Assembly: GCA_036804505.1 (NCBI GenBank) | Contig: DAIRSI010000010.1 | Coordinates: forward strand, 1-64,000 | Direction: 5' to 3' | DNA: 64,000 nucleotides | Source of the DNA: Phocaeicola_A sp036804505 | GTDB lineage: Bacteria > Bacteroidota > Bacteroidia > Bacteroidales > Bacteroidaceae | Shown here: piece by piece, positions 61,875 to 64,000 of the stretch | How the letters are laid out: each line of letters starts with the position of its first letter | Numbering within the stretch: position 1 is the first letter of the stretch | The notes under the pieces: model-generated | Database searches by the model: none | Seen by the model: only the letters and a program-made list of their open reading frames with translations | What the model was told of the DNA's origin: nothing | Made by a program: the position numbers and the translations under genes

Positions 61875-62785
61875 ATTGTTTCTTTTTTTGCCAGTGACAT
61901 GAAACAGTCTTCAATCGTAGTGGGTATGGATTCTATGCAGATATCCTCATGTCCTTCCTTTACCAGATATTCTTTCAGGGCTTCCGTAGTGGTATCGGCC
62001 TTGACCGTCACGTGATAGGAATCTCCAAAGGAGAAGGAAGTCTTTATCAGCGGACAGCTTCTCAAGTCTTTCAGCAAGGCATGCATCTTTTTGCTTTTGA
62101 CTGAACGGAGAATCTCTGTATAGCTTTCTGTGATGCCCCGAGGGGTATCTATCTGCATGAATTCGCCGTCTTTGATGAGGGCAATGCGGTCACACAAGGA
62201 AGCCTCGTCCATATAGGGCGTGGAAACCAGTATGCTCAGCCCCTGCTCTTTGAGTTTACGGAGCATCTCCCAGAATTCTTTTCTGGAAACGGGATCCACG
62301 CCTGTGGTGGGCTCGTCAAGAAACAGCACTTCCGGTTTGTGGATAAGGGCGCAACTCAAGGCCAGCTTTTGTTTCATTCCTCCCGAAAGTTTTCCTGCCT
62401 TTCGTGTCTTGAAAGGTTCAATCTGGCGGTAGATATCTTCTATGAGACTGTAGTTTTCTTCAACGGTCGTGTTGAATACGGTGGCGAAGAACTTCAGGTT
62501 TTCTTCCACAGTGAGGTCTTGATACAGGGAGAAGCGGCCCGGCATGTATCCTATCAGGGTACGGATGGTTTTGTAGTCCTTCACCACATCAAAGCCGGCA
62601 ATGCGGGCTTCTCCGCTTTCGGCAAGCAAGAGAGTGGTCAGGATGCGGAACAGGGTGGTCTTTCCGGCTCCGTCGGGACCGATGATGCCGAATATCTCAC
62701 CTTGGCCGGCTTCAAAGCTCAGGTTGTGCAAGGCGCGCACTTGGCCGTAATGCATATTCAGGTTTTGCACCGAAACAATTGCCAT
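61871..62785 (-). CDS. ABC exporter ATP-binding protein
   Basis: This 304-residue nucleotide-binding protein has Walker A GPDGAGKTTLFRIL, signature KLSGGMKQKLALSC and Walker B EVLFLDEPTTGVDPVSRKEF, with the canonical LSGG motif. The H-loop His of the usual STHYM is replaced: the sequence reads LVSTPYMDEASLCDR, whereas the partner ATPase has VTTHYMDEAEYCDR. Thus each partner keeps one intact half of the catalytic machinery, which fits a heterodimer with one productive site. In E. coli YbhF both ATPases are fused. Confidence 0.93.
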   Translation of the reverse strand: MAIVSVQNLNMHYGQVRALHNLSFEAGQGEIFGIIGPDGAGKTTLFRILTTLLLAESGEARIAGFDVVKDYKTIRTLIGYMPGRFSLYQDLTVEENLKFFATVFNTTVEENYSLIEDIYRQIEPFKTRKAGKLSGGMKQKLALSCALIHKPEVLFLDEPTTGVDPVSRKEFWEMLRKLKEQGLSILVSTPYMDEASLCDRIALIKDGEFMQIDTPRGITESYTEILRSVKSKKMHALLKDLRSCPLIKTSFSFGDSYHVTVKADTTTEALKEYLVKEGHEDICIESIPTTIEDCFMSLAKKETI

Positions 62786-62791
62786 GACTGT

Positions 62792-63685
62792 TTAGAATTT
62801 GATGTCGCCGTACATTCCAATCTTGATATAGCCGTCGTTCTTCACAGCTATCTTCACGGCATAGACCAGATTGGCTCTTTCATCGCGCGTCTGGATAGTC
62901 TTGGGGGTGAACTCTGCCTTGTCCGAAATCCATGACACGGTTCCCTGATATTCTTTTCTTCCCGATTTTCCCTGATCGGCAAAGACTCTTACTTTTTGTC
63001 CTATCTTGATGGATGTGAGCTGGTCAGCCGTGATGTAGACCCTGAGTTTCATATCATTCACATTGGCTATCTTGAACAAGGCTTTTCCGGGTATTGCATA
63101 TTCTCCTTGTTCTGCATATTTGGTCAGTACCGTACCGGTAAGGGGGCTTTGGATGATACAGTCCTTTATTTGGTCATTGATTTGTGCTACCTGCGCGCTT
63201 ACGCTCGAACTTTCGTTAGTGAGACTGCTGTTGCTGTTGTTCACTTGTTCCGTTTGGGCGGTAAGTTGCTTTTGCAGCACTTCAATCTGATAATTGATAT
63301 CGTCCACCTGTTTTTGTGATGCGGCGTTGTCCTTTACCAGATTCATGAAACGTTTCCGCTCCCTCTCCTGAATGGATATCTGCTGACGGATGGAGGCAAG
63401 TTGTTTGTTCCTGTCAACCATACGGCTGCGTGTGGAATTTTTTACAGACATCATCTGCTCCCTTTTCAAGGATAATTGTAAGGTGTCGATGTATCCGATG
63501 GGTGTGTCGGGAGTGACGGCCTGGCCTTCTTCAATGTTTAATTGAAGTATTTCTCCGCTTCCTTTTGCCGATACAATCACTTCGGTGGATTCGAAGATTC
63601 CCGATGCATCATAGTCTCCGTCTTTGTTTGTGCAGGAAACGGCTAGTAGGGCAGTTCCCAGAAACAGTAAATTGGATGCTTTCAT
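62792..63685 (-). CDS. HlyD/MFP-family periplasmic adaptor, lipoprotein
   Basis: This 297-residue membrane fusion protein has lipobox LAVSC (Cys18), the split biotinyl-lipoyl halves (IFESTEVIVSAKGSGEILQL and IQSPLTGTVLTKYAEQGEYA), a coiled coil between them (about residues 85-170) and beta-barrel segments after. It links the ABC-2 permeases to the TolC-type outer-membrane channel coded just upstream. The gene is seven bases from the first ATPase. Confidence 0.92.
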   Translation of the reverse strand: MKASNLLFLGTALLAVSCTNKDGDYDASGIFESTEVIVSAKGSGEILQLNIEEGQAVTPDTPIGYIDTLQLSLKREQMMSVKNSTRSRMVDRNKQLASIRQQISIQERERKRFMNLVKDNAASQKQVDDINYQIEVLQKQLTAQTEQVNNSNSSLTNESSSVSAQVAQINDQIKDCIIQSPLTGTVLTKYAEQGEYAIPGKALFKIANVNDMKLRVYITADQLTSIKIGQKVRVFADQGKSGRKEYQGTVSWISDKAEFTPKTIQTRDERANLVYAVKIAVKNDGYIKIGMYGDIKF

Positions 63686-63697
63686 ATCTCTGATTTT

Positions 63698-64000
63698 TTA
63701 ATTGTTTGTTGCAAATTTCAAATTATAAAGTTCCAGCAGCATTTTTATTTCATGCTGGCTCTTGTCCTGCAGGGCAAGGTTTTCTGCATTGATGTCTCTC
63801 ACAAGATCAATACCTGACAAGGTGCCGTTGGCTATCTTGGCTTCGGAAGATTGCTTTACGGATTTGCGCAAGGCAATGATTTCATCATCATATTTCAGTT
63901 GTTCCCTATAGGACCCTATGATATTTTCCTTTTGGGAGATATCCATTCGCGTGTTCAGCAGGAAGGTCTCTTTTTGTGACTGCACGGCATTGATTTGTGT
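63698..64000 (-). CDS. TolC-family outer membrane efflux protein, C-terminal part (cut by window end)
   Basis: The last 100 or so residues of a TolC-like protein are seen: coiled-coil helices with ISQKENIIGSYREQLKYDDE and the family turn ANGTLSGIDLVRDINAENLA, ending LLELYNLKFATNN. The frame is open to base 64000, so the start lies outside. It is the first visible gene of the exporter operon and would supply the outer-membrane duct. Confidence 0.8.
   Translation of the reverse strand, partial: TQINAVQSQKETFLLNTRMDISQKENIIGSYREQLKYDDEIIALRKSVKQSSEAKIANGTLSGIDLVRDINAENLALQDKSQHEIKMLLELYNLKFATNN

Noticed and set aside
1..64000. CRISPR arrays, rRNA or tRNA genes
   Set aside because: I looked through the longer intergenic stretches and found no regular spaced repeats, no cloverleaf-like sequence and no rRNA-like sequence.

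Overview
The window looks like the chromosome of a gut Bacteroides species; I cannot fix the species. Evidence: a SusC/SusD pair with S-type sulfatases and many secreted glycosidases; promoters of the Bacteroidales type (-33 TTTG/TTG, 19-21 bases, -7 TAnnTTTG) in front of many genes; B12-dependent methylmalonyl-CoA mutase in two subunits; an LruC-domain lipoprotein; and a radical-SAM/lipoprotein pair typical of Bacteroidales. I see no rRNA, tRNA, CRISPR array or complete transposon.

Bases 1-18,140 form a polysaccharide utilisation locus. A 5'-truncated SusC receptor (broken at about base 50, possibly by an insertion element lying mostly outside the window) is followed by SusD, two sulfatases, an LruC lipoprotein on the other strand, a GH29 fucosidase, a GH31 enzyme, a GH106 rhamnosidase-like enzyme, an AraC-type regulator and an SGNH esterase-like protein. 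Together they suggest breakdown of a sulfated, fucose- and possibly rhamnose-containing glycan. 

Bases 18,140-25,500 hold RidA, a DNA helicase and an EamA transporter on the minus strand. Divergent from these are an ABC-type ATPase and a DUF4435 (TOPRIM-like) protein, the same family pairing as the PARIS anti-phage system, followed by two AraC regulators. Bases 25,500-33,600 carry a haem catalase, a 730-base non-coding stretch with strong palindromes, the radical SAM/SPASM enzyme with its partner lipoprotein, and mutA-mutB.

Bases 33,600-48,040 are mostly core metabolism: an AspT-type transporter, rfbB, a phosphoesterase, ppk1, a cytidylate-kinase-like protein, a MATE exporter, mnmA-xseA-xseB, and ilvE-trmB-mrp-xpt-guanine deaminase. 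The last two genes form a guanine to xanthine to XMP salvage step. Bases 48,040-49,850 encode a candidate type II restriction-modification pair: an M.DpnA-like adenine methyltransferase and a HARE-HTH/PD-(D/E)XK-like nuclease. A decayed GH16 gene follows.

Bases 50,700-54,600 carry small genes (DUF3795, QueG-like Fe-S protein, YdeI-like, VOC, TfoX N-domain, a SAM methyltransferase, YbjQ). The methyltransferase is preceded by a leader of about 145 nt that folds on paper into a three-way junction closed by a 10-bp helix ending right at the start codon, a riboswitch-like arrangement. Bases 54,700-57,300 hold a GH13-GH16 pair. Bases 57,400-64,000 hold an RclA-like flavoprotein and a six-gene export operon (TolC, HlyD, two ABC ATPases, two ABC-2 permeases), cut by the window end.
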